The position numbers and the translations under genes were made by a program. From JADFOB01 sp964651325 (GTDB lineage Bacteria; Planctomycetota; Phycisphaerae; UBA1845): DNA of 21,981 bases. The DNA is taken from positions 1 to 21,981 of the forward strand of contig CAZYXP010000045.1 in the NCBI GenBank assembly GCA_964651325.1, given 5' to 3'. Shown in pieces: positions 15,001 to 21,560 of the stretch (the stretch's first letter is position 1; the number at the start of each line of letters is the position of its first letter). The notes below the pieces were generated by a model. That model was not told the origin of the DNA. It did not search any database and saw only the letters and a program-made list of their open reading frames with translations.

Positions 15001-17456
15001 TTCGAGACCGCCGCCGAGCCGCCCTGCACGTCGCTGTATAATACCTGCACCGACGAGCTGTCTTCGTCCACGGCGATTTGGATGCCCACCGGCGCGGTGT
15101 TGCCCCAGACGAGGCTGTTGGTCACCGCCACGTCGCACAAAAGGCCCAGATACAACGCGCCGCCGCGGCCTGCCAGGGAGCTGTTGCCGGTGAAGGAGCA
15201 GTGATCGAATCTTGGCGCAGCCTGGAGAAGGCGCACCGCGCCGCCGTGGCCGGATGCGACGTTGTCGTGGATGGCGCAGTTGTGTATCGTGGCGTTGACA
15301 TGCCAGAGATAGAGCGCCCCGCCGTTGCCGAAGGACCGGTTGCCGTGAAACCGGCAATGCGTGATGACCGGGTCGACGGCGTCGACGAATAGCGCCCCCC
15401 CGAGACTAGCTTGGTTGGCGCTGAAGCGGCAGTGGGACAGGGTCACCGCACTCGCGCAGTGCATCCCGCCGCCTAGGTTGTGAGGAAAAGAGCCAGACGC
15501 GCGGCCCGCGGTGATCGTAAACCCGTCGATTACGGTGCCCGCGTCCGTGCCCGACGCGGTGACCACGTTGTAGGTGTTGTCGCCTGTGTTTACAAAGCCT
15601 GGCTCGTCGTCTCCGTTGAGGTCACCCGAAAGAATGGTGAGGTTCGCCTCCGGGTTTCGCTGCGACCGCGTTGTCTCTCCGCCGGCGAATCCGCCGTAGA
15701 GGCCGGTGCCGGGGGCCACTGAGAATGTCACCGACCGGCTTTCGTTGGGGCCGGCGGGGCGATAGGTGCCCGCCTTGACCCAAATCTCTTCGACCAAACC
15801 ATCGGACCCCGACGCAATCGATAGCGCGGCTTGAAGATCGACAAAGGCATCACCCCAGTTGGTTCCGTTGGCGAGCCCGATAGCGGCTGCATCGACGAAC
15901 AGAATCGGAGGCTCGCATTCATCGGGAATGCTGTTGCCGTTGGTATCCTGGCTGGTTGCAGCGATGATGTCACACACATCGGCCATGCCGTTCGCGTTGC
16001 AATCCGGCTCGCATTCATCCGGGATGCTGTTGCCCGAGCAATCTACGCTGGACCCGTTCGCGATGTCGCATTCATCGACCACGCCGTTGCTGTTGCAGTC
16101 GATCTCACAGTCGTCGGGAATGAGGTTGTTGTTGCAATCGGCCGCCGTGCCTGACGCGATTTCCTCCACGTCGCAGAGCCCGTTGAGATTGCAGTCGCCC
16201 GCTCGTCGGAAATTGGCGACGTTTTCGGCCGTGTTGGCGAGGGATAGGGCGTTGTACGCGGAGTTGGGTGCTTCAGTCGGCACGCCGATTGGCACCCCGT
16301 CGATAAGCACATTGGGGTTGGAAAAATACTGCAGCCTCGGAACGCCCTCGGTCTGAATGCCCATGACCGATCGGAACAGACCGCCCGGTTCGATGTATCC
16401 ATGCGAATAAAGAAAAGCCCCGCCGTCGGAGTTGTCTCCGCCGCGATCGTGGCGGGATCCCTGGTTGTGGCCCAGCTCGTGCCCAAACGTGAAATTGCCC
16501 GTCGCGCAGGATGCCTTGACGACATTGAAAGCAAACTCCGGAATCGGCACATTGCCGGCCGCAATCGAGAATTTGGCCCGCCCGCAGCTCGCAAGCGAAT
16601 CGACGATGAGGCTCACCACGTCGGCGGACACGCTGTCACGAATGACATGCACCTCGTCGAGGAAGCCGTCGTCCGGATCCACCAGGCGATCACGATCCGT
16701 GGCCGAGTTGCCGGTTTCCTCGTAGTCGATCTCGACGGCGGCCACGACGACCACGCTGGTCGTGGTGATCTCACTGTTGAGATACGCCTGGTTGGTTTCG
16801 GCCTCCGCCAGGGCGATGAGGGCCTCGATCCCCGCGGTTCCGCCCTGGCCCGCGCGGGCGGCCGAGGTGTAGACGACCAGCAGGTCGATAACGCTCCCGT
16901 CATCGGTGCATGTGCCCGCGGGCGGCAGCGGCGGGGGGACCGGTGGTGGCGCGACGTCGTCCGTGTGATCCATGCCGCAAGGCGGAAACCGCGATTCATC
17001 TATCTCCCGGATGACGTGGACGCCGCCGCCCAGGTAGCGCACTTGATACGTGGGTTCTCCCAAGGCTCGAAAGTTGGCAGCCCAGACGCCGTTGCGTATC
17101 ACCACGGTAAAGCTGCTGTGCGCCTTTCCCGCGAGGCGGCCGGTCCATACTCGTTGCCCCGGCTTGGGGTTCGAGACGCGGTCGATGACGGCGGTGACCG
17201 TCGCGTCGGGGAAGAGCTGTAGGCGGATGCGAGAGCCGGGCGTTTGACCGATCTGAACCTGGCCCTCCCCTGGCAATCGCACCGCCCGGGAACGCAGGAT
17301 CGTCTCGTCCGTCACTGCGGCATGATCGACAACATCGGATACGGCCACGATGGCCAGCGACGCCGTGCCGTCGGCCGGTTCGCCGCCTCCACAAGGGGGC
17401 GCAACGGTGGCGCCGATCAATAACCCCGTCGTAAGAATACGCGCGGTGAATGCCAC
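12093..17456 (-). CDS. Giant exported multidomain metzincin / beta-helix / dockerin-like protein
   Basis: The protein has 1787 residues. It starts with a Sec-type signal (1 to about 22), a pro-region to about 165 and a proline-rich linker (168-179). A reprolysin-like metzincin domain spans about 187-418, with zinc site 'HELGHNQGSRHD' (H326, E327, H330, H336) and Met-turn 'SVMGI' (M365). Calcium-loop 'DCNxNGxxDxCD' repeats occupy 421-517, 889-921 and 1460-1542. Two parallel beta-helix regions, about 519-888 and 923-1456, each end in a 'LL(A/S)GSP..(N/D)A' to 'D(I/M)GA(D/Y)E' capping segment. Two tandem cysteine modules (1545-1617) precede a domain of unknown type and a dockerin-like tail with paired calcium loops ('GDANNDSAANFGDIQL', 'NGIINFDDIQKAVLAFQG'). 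The GTG start has GGAGGAG 5 nt upstream. It is likely an extracellular or surface protease/adhesin; substrate is unknown. No lipobox is seen. Confidence 0.93.
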   Translation of the reverse strand: MAFTARILTTGLLIGATVAPPCGGGEPADGTASLAIVAVSDVVDHAAVTDETILRSRAVRLPGEGQVQIGQTPGSRIRLQLFPDATVTAVIDRVSNPKPGQRVWTGRLAGKAHSSFTVVIRNGVWAANFRALGEPTYQVRYLGGGVHVIREIDESRFPPCGMDHTDDVAPPPVPPPLPPAGTCTDDGSVIDLLVVYTSAARAGQGGTAGIEALIALAEAETNQAYLNSEITTTSVVVVAAVEIDYEETGNSATDRDRLVDPDDGFLDEVHVIRDSVSADVVSLIVDSLASCGRAKFSIAAGNVPIPEFAFNVVKASCATGNFTFGHELGHNQGSRHDRGGDNSDGGAFLYSHGYIEPGGLFRSVMGIQTEGVPRLQYFSNPNVLIDGVPIGVPTEAPNSAYNALSLANTAENVANFRRAGDCNLNGLCDVEEIASGTAADCNNNLIPDDCEIDCNSNGVVDECDIANGSSVDCSGNSIPDECEPDCNANGMADVCDIIAATSQDTNGNSIPDECEPPILFVDAAAIGLANGTNWGDAFVDLQAALSIASGSDGLVEEIWVKAGTYRPAGPNESRSVTFSVAPGTGLYGGFAGGETTRSQRNPEANLTILSGDLNGDDEPGFVNTGDNTYNVVTASGTDAGTVIDGFTITAGRASGSFPHNLGGGMHCASAVTLSHCRFSANQASLGGALFVDAVDPVITHCRFHGNRSFGNGGALYLWHVNATIHNCAIHDNVASGHGGAVRLLQAAPRFDHCSFTGNSSLAGRGGALYLGLLCDVAVTNSLVWGNTAPVGIQIAVDEDSSSVQVLYSDVQGGSAAVSNEGGQVSFGVGNLDADPLLSTDGFHLLAGSPCVNAGDPFHIPLAPSTDIDGEARILACRADIGADETPFFADCNANGASDICDIADSLSEDTNVNGVPDECEPMTRVHVATGNCLPTGPGTQANPFCTIQAALDAAPNGTAGIVEVVLADGVYAGTGNKNLNFGGKALTLRSLNGPQACIIDTGFNGRAFHFNSGEGRGSVVQGITLTHGSTYNGGGILCEQSSPTIRDCVFAANDNTLIFTNSLGGAMYCEDSFPAILNCSFTANRAVRGGAVYSLSSDLYLEHCTLVGNQCDGGATPKGGAVYIEQGTATLVGCTIQDSTVADDQGRGRGGGIYGLDAELTLHDCTVSGNTVGMPGESLRFGGGLFQDGGDLHIQRSTFAENTAGQGGSLYLNNVSASLSDCDLTQNSAVVDGGGLHVQHGATTMVNCVIDANTAGNDGGGVFSRYANLIFIQCTMSGNQAASGEGGALFQFYSSQASLASHPALYECTISRNIGGGIHGSIATGGASTMTVANSILWGNTGGGTTEENQINVCENCAVQTFVDYSCIEGWTSALGGSGNINADPLLVDADGADNIPGTDDDDLRLLSGSPAIDAAQNSAGPSSGSDLDGGPRRIDDPTVPDTGLGDAPIIDMGAYEFGDDCNGNGIVDSYDTGPGGGADCNGNAIPDECETDCDSNGMPDDCDIASGTHPDCDGNAIPDSCDIAEGASLDTNGNGIPDICDPGACCGNDGACTISLSGQCAGATWALDGLCGPNTCPQPGRCCPGDGTCAVSLETQCAGGSWAEAAACEPNLCPAPPSVSVLGARYLTITSVGGLPAEEVAIRVDADESCISRFVDLPNAEGLSRLVADPVYATPAQWGQPIVSDDGIVPGTAYSVRIVHPAGTSDPTAATTWLFGDANNDSAANFGDIQLTVAGFQGDFGLATLQAVDFSPCVTNGIINFDDIQKAVLAFQGIGYQESGCTLPCP
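12606..12824 (-). repeat. Two tandem cysteine-rich modules encoded in the giant gene
   Basis: Residues 1545-1577 ('ACCGNDGACTISLSGQCAG') and 1580-1615 ('RCCPGDGTCAVSLETQCAG') are tandem copies with the spacing CC-x4-G-x-C-x7-C, then a Trp and C-x-PN-x-CP. Six cysteines per module suggest small disulfide-bonded domains. Confidence 0.8.
12831..13079 (-). repeat. Coding repeat: C-terminal calcium-loop block of the giant protein
   Basis: Residues 1460-1542 hold about five units of the form 'DCNGNGIPDxCDIAxGxxxD'. Asp/Asn at alternating positions resembles thrombospondin type-3 or EF-hand-like calcium loops. The DNA shows matching direct repeats. Confidence 0.8.
14694..14792 (-). repeat. Coding repeat: middle calcium-loop block
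   Basis: Residues 889-921 ('DCNANGASDICDIADS', 'DTNVNGVPDECEP') form a two-unit block that acts as a linker between the two beta-helix regions. Confidence 0.75.
15906..16196 (-). repeat. Coding repeat: first calcium-loop block after the protease domain
   Basis: Residues 421-517 hold about six units ('DCNLNGLCDVEEI', 'DCNSNGVVDECDIANG', 'DTNGNSIPDECEP'). They join the metzincin domain to the first beta-helix region. Confidence 0.8.
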
Positions 17457-17541
17457 GGTGTCTCCTCCGATCCGGTGCCGCCTGATACGGTTGGTAGATC
17501 TGCTTGCAAAAATGTCTTGTTTCGCCGGATGATTGGAGCCG

Positions 17542-17570
17542 ATTGTACCAAAAGCCGATGGTTTGGGAAA
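17542..17570 (-). promoter_or_regulatory. Weak candidate promoter for the giant gene
   Basis: On the minus strand TACAAT (17547-17542, 5 of 6) has a poor -35, TTTCCC (17570-17565), 17 nt upstream. It would give a 5' leader of about 80 nt before the GTG at 17456. Confidence 0.3.
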
Positions 17571-17599
17571 GGCGAAAGTTCACTTGGGGAGTCAATCGC

Positions 17600-17742
17600 C
17601 AGGGAAATCGCATCTAAACTCAGACCGCGATTAACCAACGTGAAAACGCCGATCTGCGCAACCGCGAGAAGAGTGCCCAAGCGTTCGCGCCAGTGTTTCC
17701 GCGCCGAAACGCGGGGTTTTCGATTTAGATGCGATTGCCCTG
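17600..17742. mobile_element. MITE-like 143-bp element with 19-bp terminal inverted repeats
   Basis: The left end 17600-17618 (CAGGGAAATCGCATCTAAA) and right end 17724-17742 are inverted repeats matching at 18 of 19 positions. They are directly abutted by a 10-bp direct repeat, AGTCAATCGC (17590-17599) and AGTGAATCGC (17743-17752), with one mismatch, which looks like a target-site duplication. The interior has no gene; a short GC hairpin followed by TTTT (17699-17720) is present. It sits between the giant gene promoter and the clpS promoter. Alternatively the two arms could be paired regulator-binding sites for the divergent genes. Confidence 0.55.
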
Positions 17743-17777
17743 AGTGAATCGCCCGATGATCTTGTGGGCTATTAGGC

Positions 17778-17806
17778 TTGAAAATCGGGATCCTGCGAGG
17801 TATACT
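17778..17806 (+). promoter_or_regulatory. Strong sigma-70-type promoter for clpS
   Basis: TTGAAA (17778-17783), exactly 17 nt, then TATACT (17801-17806); each hexamer matches consensus at 5 of 6 positions. The expected transcription start is about 17813, which coincides with the GTG chosen as the clpS start. Confidence 0.68.
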
Positions 17807-17812
17807 TCATCC

Positions 17813-18187
17813 GTGGGCGATCAGCATGCACAATCTCAACCGGAGAATGCCCCTGAGCCTTCTCCTGCGAGCCCCGGCGGTGAATCCAGTGGCAGCGCGG
17901 TCTTGTCGCCTGTTAAGAAGGCTGCTCCGTCGCGGCGCAAGCCCAAGCAGCTTCCGCCCTACAAGGTGCTCCTGCACAACGACGACGTCAATGATTTCGA
18001 GCATGTCATCACTGCCGTGTTGAAGCTGACGACGTTGGGCCTGAAAGACGCGGTGATGCGGACGCTGGAGGCACACGAGCAAGGCCTGGCGCTCCTGCTG
18101 GTCACTCATCGCGAACGGGCCGAGCTGTACGTCGAGCAATTCGCCTCCCTATCGCTCACTGTCACCATCGAGCCGGAATCGCAGTAA
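17813..18187 (+). CDS. clpS: ATP-dependent Clp protease adaptor ClpS
   Basis: ClpS delivers N-degron substrates to ClpAP or ClpCP. With this start the protein has 124 residues: a Pro/Ser-rich unstructured N-terminus of about 45 residues, then the conserved core 'PPYKVLLHNDDVNDFEHVI', 'LKLTTLGLKDAVMRTLEAHE' and 'GLALLLVTHRERAELYVEQF'. The 'HNDD' signature of the N-degron pocket is present. The frame is open upstream to a GTG at 17744, but a good promoter lies at 17778-17806, inside that extension, so that start is unlikely to be used. The GTG at 17813 is at the predicted transcription start, so the mRNA may be leaderless; a start further downstream is possible. The partner ClpA/ClpC is not in the window. 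Confidence 0.9.
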   Translation: MGDQHAQSQPENAPEPSPASPGGESSGSAVLSPVKKAAPSRRKPKQLPPYKVLLHNDDVNDFEHVITAVLKLTTLGLKDAVMRTLEAHEQGLALLLVTHRERAELYVEQFASLSLTVTIEPESQ

Positions 18188-18253
18188 TCTCTGTCGCCCC
18201 TTCCGATTGCCCCCTTCCGACCTGCGAGTCTTGAATTTCCCTCCCCCAAACCC

Positions 18254-18279
18254 GAGCCGCGGGCTTCAGCCCAAGCGGC
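18254..18279 (+). repeat. REP-like 26-nt hairpin, copy 2
   Basis: It begins GAGCCGCGGGCTTCAGCCC and continues AAGCGGC. It lies between clpS and element B, in the same orientation as copies 1 and 3. Confidence 0.75.
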
Positions 18280-18295
18280 CTCCCGAAACAGAACC

Positions 18296-18425
18296 CGGCT
18301 CCCCCACGTCCTTTGGACATGGGGGAGCCGATGATCGATGCGGGAGGTCCGCGGGCTAGCGCCCGCGGCTCTGATCAGAGCACCTGGCGCAAGCCTGGTG
18401 ACATCCGTCCCCCGATGTCCTTGGC
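18296..18425. repeat. Foldback repeat element B, same family as element A
   Basis: A long hairpin opens the element: CGGCTCCCCCA (18296-18306) pairs with TGGGGGAGCCG (18320-18330), extended by GTCC/GGAC around TTT. The left arm (about 18310-18336, containing GGGGGAGCCGATGATC) is matched imperfectly by an inverted right arm (about 18400-18425). The core 18345-18374 matches element A (inverted) at 27 of 30 bases and contains GCGGGC-TAGC-GCCCGC. A further small stem, CACC..GGTG with a GCAA tetraloop, lies at 18381-18400. There is no gene in 18188-18538. Confidence 0.72.
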
Positions 18426-18538
18426 GACCGCCCGCCCGAAGGCTATCATGCCCCCGTGATTGACTCGCTCCATACCCTCGGGCTGTTGGTTCAAAGGGCC
18501 GTAGTTCAAGGGCCGATTTTTCAAAGGAATGCATCATC

Positions 18539-19483
18539 ATGAAACGCGCGAAGATTACCGTCATCGGAGCCGGCAACGTCGGCGCGAGCTGCGCCTTCTG
18601 GGCGGCCACCAAAGAACTCGGCGACATCGTTCTGATCGATATTCCAGACTTCGGTGACAAGACGGCCGGCAAGGCCCTCGACCTAGCTCAATGCGGCCCG
18701 ATCGATCGATTCGATTGCAACATCACCGGCACCAGCGACTACCAACACGCCGCCGGCAGCGACGTGGTGGTCATCACCGCCGGCATCCCGCGCAAGCCGG
18801 GCATGAGCCGCGACGATCTGATCAAGACCAACGTGAGTATCGTCGGCTCAGTCGCTGAAAAAATCGCTGAAGTCGCGCCAAACGCCGTGCTGATCGTCGT
18901 GTCCAACCCGCTCGACGCCATGGTCTATGCCGCCTGGAAAAAAAGCGGCTTCCCGCCCAAGCAGGTTTTGGGGCAGGCCGGCTGTCTGGACATCGCCCGC
19001 TACCGCACCTTCATCGCCATGGAGCTCAACTGCAGCGTCGAGGACATCAGCGCGCTGCTCATGGGCGGCCACGGTGACGACATGGTCCCGCTGAAGCGCT
19101 ACACCTCCGTTGCGGGCATCCCCGTCACCCAACTGATCGCCGATGAAAAGCTCGACGGGATCATCCAGCGGGCCAAAATGGGCGGCGGCGAGATCGTCAA
19201 GCTCATGGGCACCAGCGCCTACTACGCCCCGGCCGCCGGTTCGATCCAGATGGTCGAGGCCATCGTCAAGGACAAGCGGCGCATTCTGCCCTGCGCGGCC
19301 TATTGCGATAAGGAATACGGCGTCGGCGGATATTTCGTGGGCGTGCCGTGCATGTTGGGCGCCGGCGGTGTGGAGAAGATCATCGAAGTCGAATTCGACA
19401 GCGCCGAAAAGCAGCTCTTCGCATCCAGCGTATCGCACGTAAAGGAGTTGGTCCAAGTCGCCGACGGATTCTTGAAGGGGTAG
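18539..19483 (+). CDS. mdh: Malate dehydrogenase (NAD-dependent, LDH-like type)
   Basis: This 314-residue enzyme of the LDH/MDH superfamily converts malate and oxaloacetate in the TCA cycle. The NAD-binding loop is 'VIGAGNVGASCAF' at the N-terminus. The substrate-specificity loop 'AGIPRKPGMSRDDLI' carries arginines, as in malate rather than lactate dehydrogenases. 'VSNPLDAMVY', 'GQAGCLDIARYRTFIA' and the catalytic-histidine motif 'LMGGHGDDMVPL' follow. Length is typical. The ATG has AAGGA about 10 nt upstream. The 5' leader contains a short repeated TTCAA(A)GG motif (18490-18528). It is a single gene, converging with the zinc-ribbon gene. Confidence 0.96.
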   Translation: MKRAKITVIGAGNVGASCAFWAATKELGDIVLIDIPDFGDKTAGKALDLAQCGPIDRFDCNITGTSDYQHAAGSDVVVITAGIPRKPGMSRDDLIKTNVSIVGSVAEKIAEVAPNAVLIVVSNPLDAMVYAAWKKSGFPPKQVLGQAGCLDIARYRTFIAMELNCSVEDISALLMGGHGDDMVPLKRYTSVAGIPVTQLIADEKLDGIIQRAKMGGGEIVKLMGTSAYYAPAAGSIQMVEAIVKDKRRILPCAAYCDKEYGVGGYFVGVPCMLGAGGVEKIIEVEFDSAEKQLFASSVSHVKELVQVADGFLKG

Positions 19484-19487
19484 CGTG

Positions 19488-19512
19488 AACGCAAGCGTAG
19501 GGTTGCGTTTGA
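19488..19512 (+). terminator. Weak terminator after mdh
   Basis: AACGCAA (19488-19494) pairs perfectly with TTGCGTT (19503-19509) around an 8-nt loop, 5 nt after the mdh stop, followed by one further T. The T-run is short. Confidence 0.4.
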
Positions 19513-19554
19513 TGCATGGGTACATTTGAAGGGGTGGGTACTGGTTCTCAGCCC

Positions 19555-19580
19555 GAGCCGCAGGCTTCAGCCCGCGCGGC
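19555..19580 (+). repeat. REP-like 26-nt hairpin, copy 3
   Basis: It begins GAGCCGCAGGCTTCAGCCC and continues GCGCGGC, between the convergent mdh and zinc-ribbon genes. One stem base (A for G) weakens the hairpin. Confidence 0.75.
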
Positions 19581-19646
19581 GCCTAGAGGCATTGCAGGGC
19601 TCGGTGTTGCGGTGCTGTCCGACGATACGCCTGACCGCCAAGAACT

Positions 19647-20381
19647 CTAAACCACCGCACCTTCAAGGTACAGCACCCTTCCGCAACTGCTGCAGTACTG
19701 CATTTCGTCGGGCTTGTGCAGGGCGTTGACGATCTCGAGCGTGAGCGTCATGTTGCAGCCGCCGCAGGCGTACTCATGCCGCTTGGGATGAAGCCGAATG
19801 ACCGCGGCCAGCGCTTCGCCGTCGTGATGAGCGGCCACTCGGTTGAATGAATTGAGCGCAGAGGGCGGCACGTCGGCCGCATGCTGCTCCCGAAGCCCCT
19901 CCAGCCGCTTCTTGTCGCGGCGATGCTCTTCATCGAACTCGCGAAGCTTCGCTTCCGCCGCCTCGACCTTGGTGCCCAGTTCGGCTTGCTCTTCGTCGAA
20001 GGCTTTGCCATCTTGTTGGAGTGCCTGAATCTCTTCCATCAATTGCAGGACGCTGCTCTCGATTTTGGAGGTGTCCGCCTTAGTCGTGTTGATGGCGGTG
20101 AGAATCTCGGCGTAGGATTTGTTCGTCTTGGCTTTGCCTAAGGCCTCGCGCTGGCTCGCGATCGCCTCTTCTCGCGACGTAACCTCGAGCGAGAGCGCAT
20201 CTTGCCTCACCTGTTTTTCGCGAATCGCCTGGAGATGAGCATCGGCCCGCCGCTGGGCTCCTAGAACCTGCCGCTGTAAACCCTCGACCCGCTTTTGCCT
20301 GACTTCCCGCCTCCTTCTTATCGACGCGAGCTGTGTTTCGACTTCCTGAAGCTGCTGTAGCGATTCAAGCAAACTACTCAT
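19647..20381 (-). CDS. CT398-like coiled-coil protein with C4 zinc ribbon
   Basis: In this 244-residue protein, residues 1 to about 175 form a long, highly charged coiled coil ('LLESLQQLQEVETQLASIR', 'KTNKSYAEILTAINTTK' at the hairpin region, 'EAAEAKLREFDEEHRRDK'). The C-terminal C4 ribbon is 'YACGGCNMTLTLEIVN' and 'MQYCSSCGRVLYLE' at about 208-241. This is the architecture of the zf-RING_7/CT398 family (H. pylori HP0958/FlgZ and Chlamydia CT398), scaffold proteins linked in some bacteria to RpoN or to flagellar and secretion functions. The role in this organism is not known. The start is the ATG at 20381; the gene appears monocistronic. Confidence 0.9.
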   Translation of the reverse strand: MSSLLESLQQLQEVETQLASIRRRREVRQKRVEGLQRQVLGAQRRADAHLQAIREKQVRQDALSLEVTSREEAIASQREALGKAKTNKSYAEILTAINTTKADTSKIESSVLQLMEEIQALQQDGKAFDEEQAELGTKVEAAEAKLREFDEEHRRDKKRLEGLREQHAADVPPSALNSFNRVAAHHDGEALAAVIRLHPKRHEYACGGCNMTLTLEIVNALHKPDEMQYCSSCGRVLYLEGAVV

Positions 20382-20439
20382 TCTCGTCCCCGTAGATCCG
20401 ATTGCCTTCCGGTAGCGACCCGAAGGATTTTCTCAAGTC

Positions 20440-20468
20440 ATTATGCCCCATCCGCGATCGCGTTGCAA
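20440..20468 (-). promoter_or_regulatory. Candidate promoter for the CT398-like gene
   Basis: On the minus strand TTGCAA (20468-20463), exactly 17 nt, then CATAAT (20445-20440, 5 of 6). It lies about 60 nt upstream of the ATG at 20381. Confidence 0.5.
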
Positions 20469-20747
20469 GTCGAAAGCGATGCGCATTCTCGGTCCGTTGC
20501 CACGGTACAATCGAGTCGCTCGTCGGCGACCGATCCAACGCGCGGAGAAATCATCGACCCACGACCCCGGAGCCATGGCCGCAGAGTTGCGAGCACACCA
20601 GCGAGGGAATCGGTCCGAGAATAGCCTTGCCGTTCCGCCGTCAACAGCGGTTCGGCGTGAATCTAGAGCCATCTTCGGTCTTAGGGCAAGCCCCATGGAC
20701 AGTATACCTTGTTTTCCCAACGTCAATGCGCCTCTCAGACGCGCGGG
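20469..20747. other. Intergenic stretch with no recognised feature
   Basis: It lies between the CT398-like promoter and the stop of the methyltransferase gene. Short frames exist on both strands, but their translations are Arg-rich, lack family motifs and look like chance frames in GC-rich DNA. A TATACT at about 20702-20707 on the minus strand lacks a well-spaced -35. No RNA gene was recognised. Confidence 0.5.
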
Positions 20748-21560
20748 TTACCGCTTGTTCGCCCTGCAGACGACTTGAATATGCGAAGCCCGACCCATGG
20801 CCGCCGGGTCGCGGCACAGACGCTTCTCGATTTGGGCCCAGGTTCGCCGGCTCTGAGACGACTCGAGCGCTTGCCGCTTCTTGCGCATCGGCAGAACGGT
20901 CTTGCCCACCATGTCTTCTACGATAAACCCGGCCGAAGGGAGAAGCTTGGCAAGATCAGCGGGTGAATAGGTGAATATGGGGAACTGCTCATCGACATCC
21001 CTGGTGAGCCAATGCGTTTTTCCGTCGCGCAGGAAGCGGGTCATGTCTTTCGCTGTTCCGGTTTCGAGCAGAAACTCGATGGCGGCCAGGCGGTTATCAA
21101 ATGTCGCAATCAGCCGCCCATCCGGCGTGAGGATGCGGCGAATCTCTCTGAGCGCCGTCAGCGGCGACTTGGCGCAGCCGATCGGGTCTCCAAGTGCCAC
21201 TGCAAGGCCAAAGTGATCATCGGGAAGGGCGGACATGTCGCACAGGTCCGCCTGAAGGAATCTCCCCGCGGATGCCGGCGACGCAGCGGCCACCGCCTCT
21301 CTAGCCTGATCGACCATCTTGGCGGAAATATCGACGAAGGTGACCGGAAAACCGCTCTTGGCGAGCTTGCTGCCCCATTTTCCGGTTCCGCAACCAAGAT
21401 CAACAACCTCGGCGTTCGCATCAGCGGGCAAGAAAGGTTTGATGTAATCCCACGTCAGCGCATCGTGCCACTGCCAATACCCGTCGCCGTAGCTCTGGTC
21501 GTATCGGGATGCGACTCGATCGTGGTATTTCTGAACGGCCGGTCGGCGTGACTTTCCCAT
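20748..21560 (-). CDS. Class I SAM-dependent methyltransferase
   Basis: This 270-residue protein has a class I Rossmann methyltransferase core. Motif I is 'AEVVDLGCGTGKWGSKLA' (about 50-67), the acidic residue ending strand 2 is in 'FPVTFVDISAKMVDQAREAV', motif II/III is 'FLQADLCDMSALPDDHFGLAV' and later come 'ALREIRRILTPDGRLIATFDN' and 'TYSPADLAKLLPSAGF'. This is the generic Methyltransf_11/25 pattern; the substrate cannot be assigned. The N-terminal 'YHDRVASRYDQSYGDGYWQW' resembles small-molecule or quinone-type methyltransferases. The C-terminal 50 residues are basic. The start is the ATG at 21560, without a clear Shine-Dalgarno. Confidence 0.9.
   Translation of the reverse strand: MGKSRRPAVQKYHDRVASRYDQSYGDGYWQWHDALTWDYIKPFLPADANAEVVDLGCGTGKWGSKLAKSGFPVTFVDISAKMVDQAREAVAAASPASAGRFLQADLCDMSALPDDHFGLAVALGDPIGCAKSPLTALREIRRILTPDGRLIATFDNRLAAIEFLLETGTAKDMTRFLRDGKTHWLTRDVDEQFPIFTYSPADLAKLLPSAGFIVEDMVGKTVLPMRKKRQALESSQSRRTWAQIEKRLCRDPAAMGRASHIQVVCRANKR

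Noticed and set aside
16401..17222. A 273-codon plus-strand frame opposite the metzincin domain
   Set aside because: It has no recognisable domain, and the opposite strand encodes an unmistakable protease with intact zinc motif.
17391..17456. Lipoprotein signal on the giant protein (cysteine at residue 22)
   Set aside because: The residues before the cysteine (APPC) do not fit a lipobox; an ordinary Sec signal is more likely.
17744..17812. N-terminal extension of ClpS from a GTG at 17744
   Set aside because: The clpS promoter lies inside this stretch, and the start codon overlaps the presumed target-site repeat of the MITE-like element.
20433..20726. 97-codon minus-strand frame between the methyltransferase and CT398-like genes
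   Set aside because: It is Arg/Trp-rich with no motif, and it overlaps the candidate promoter of the downstream gene.
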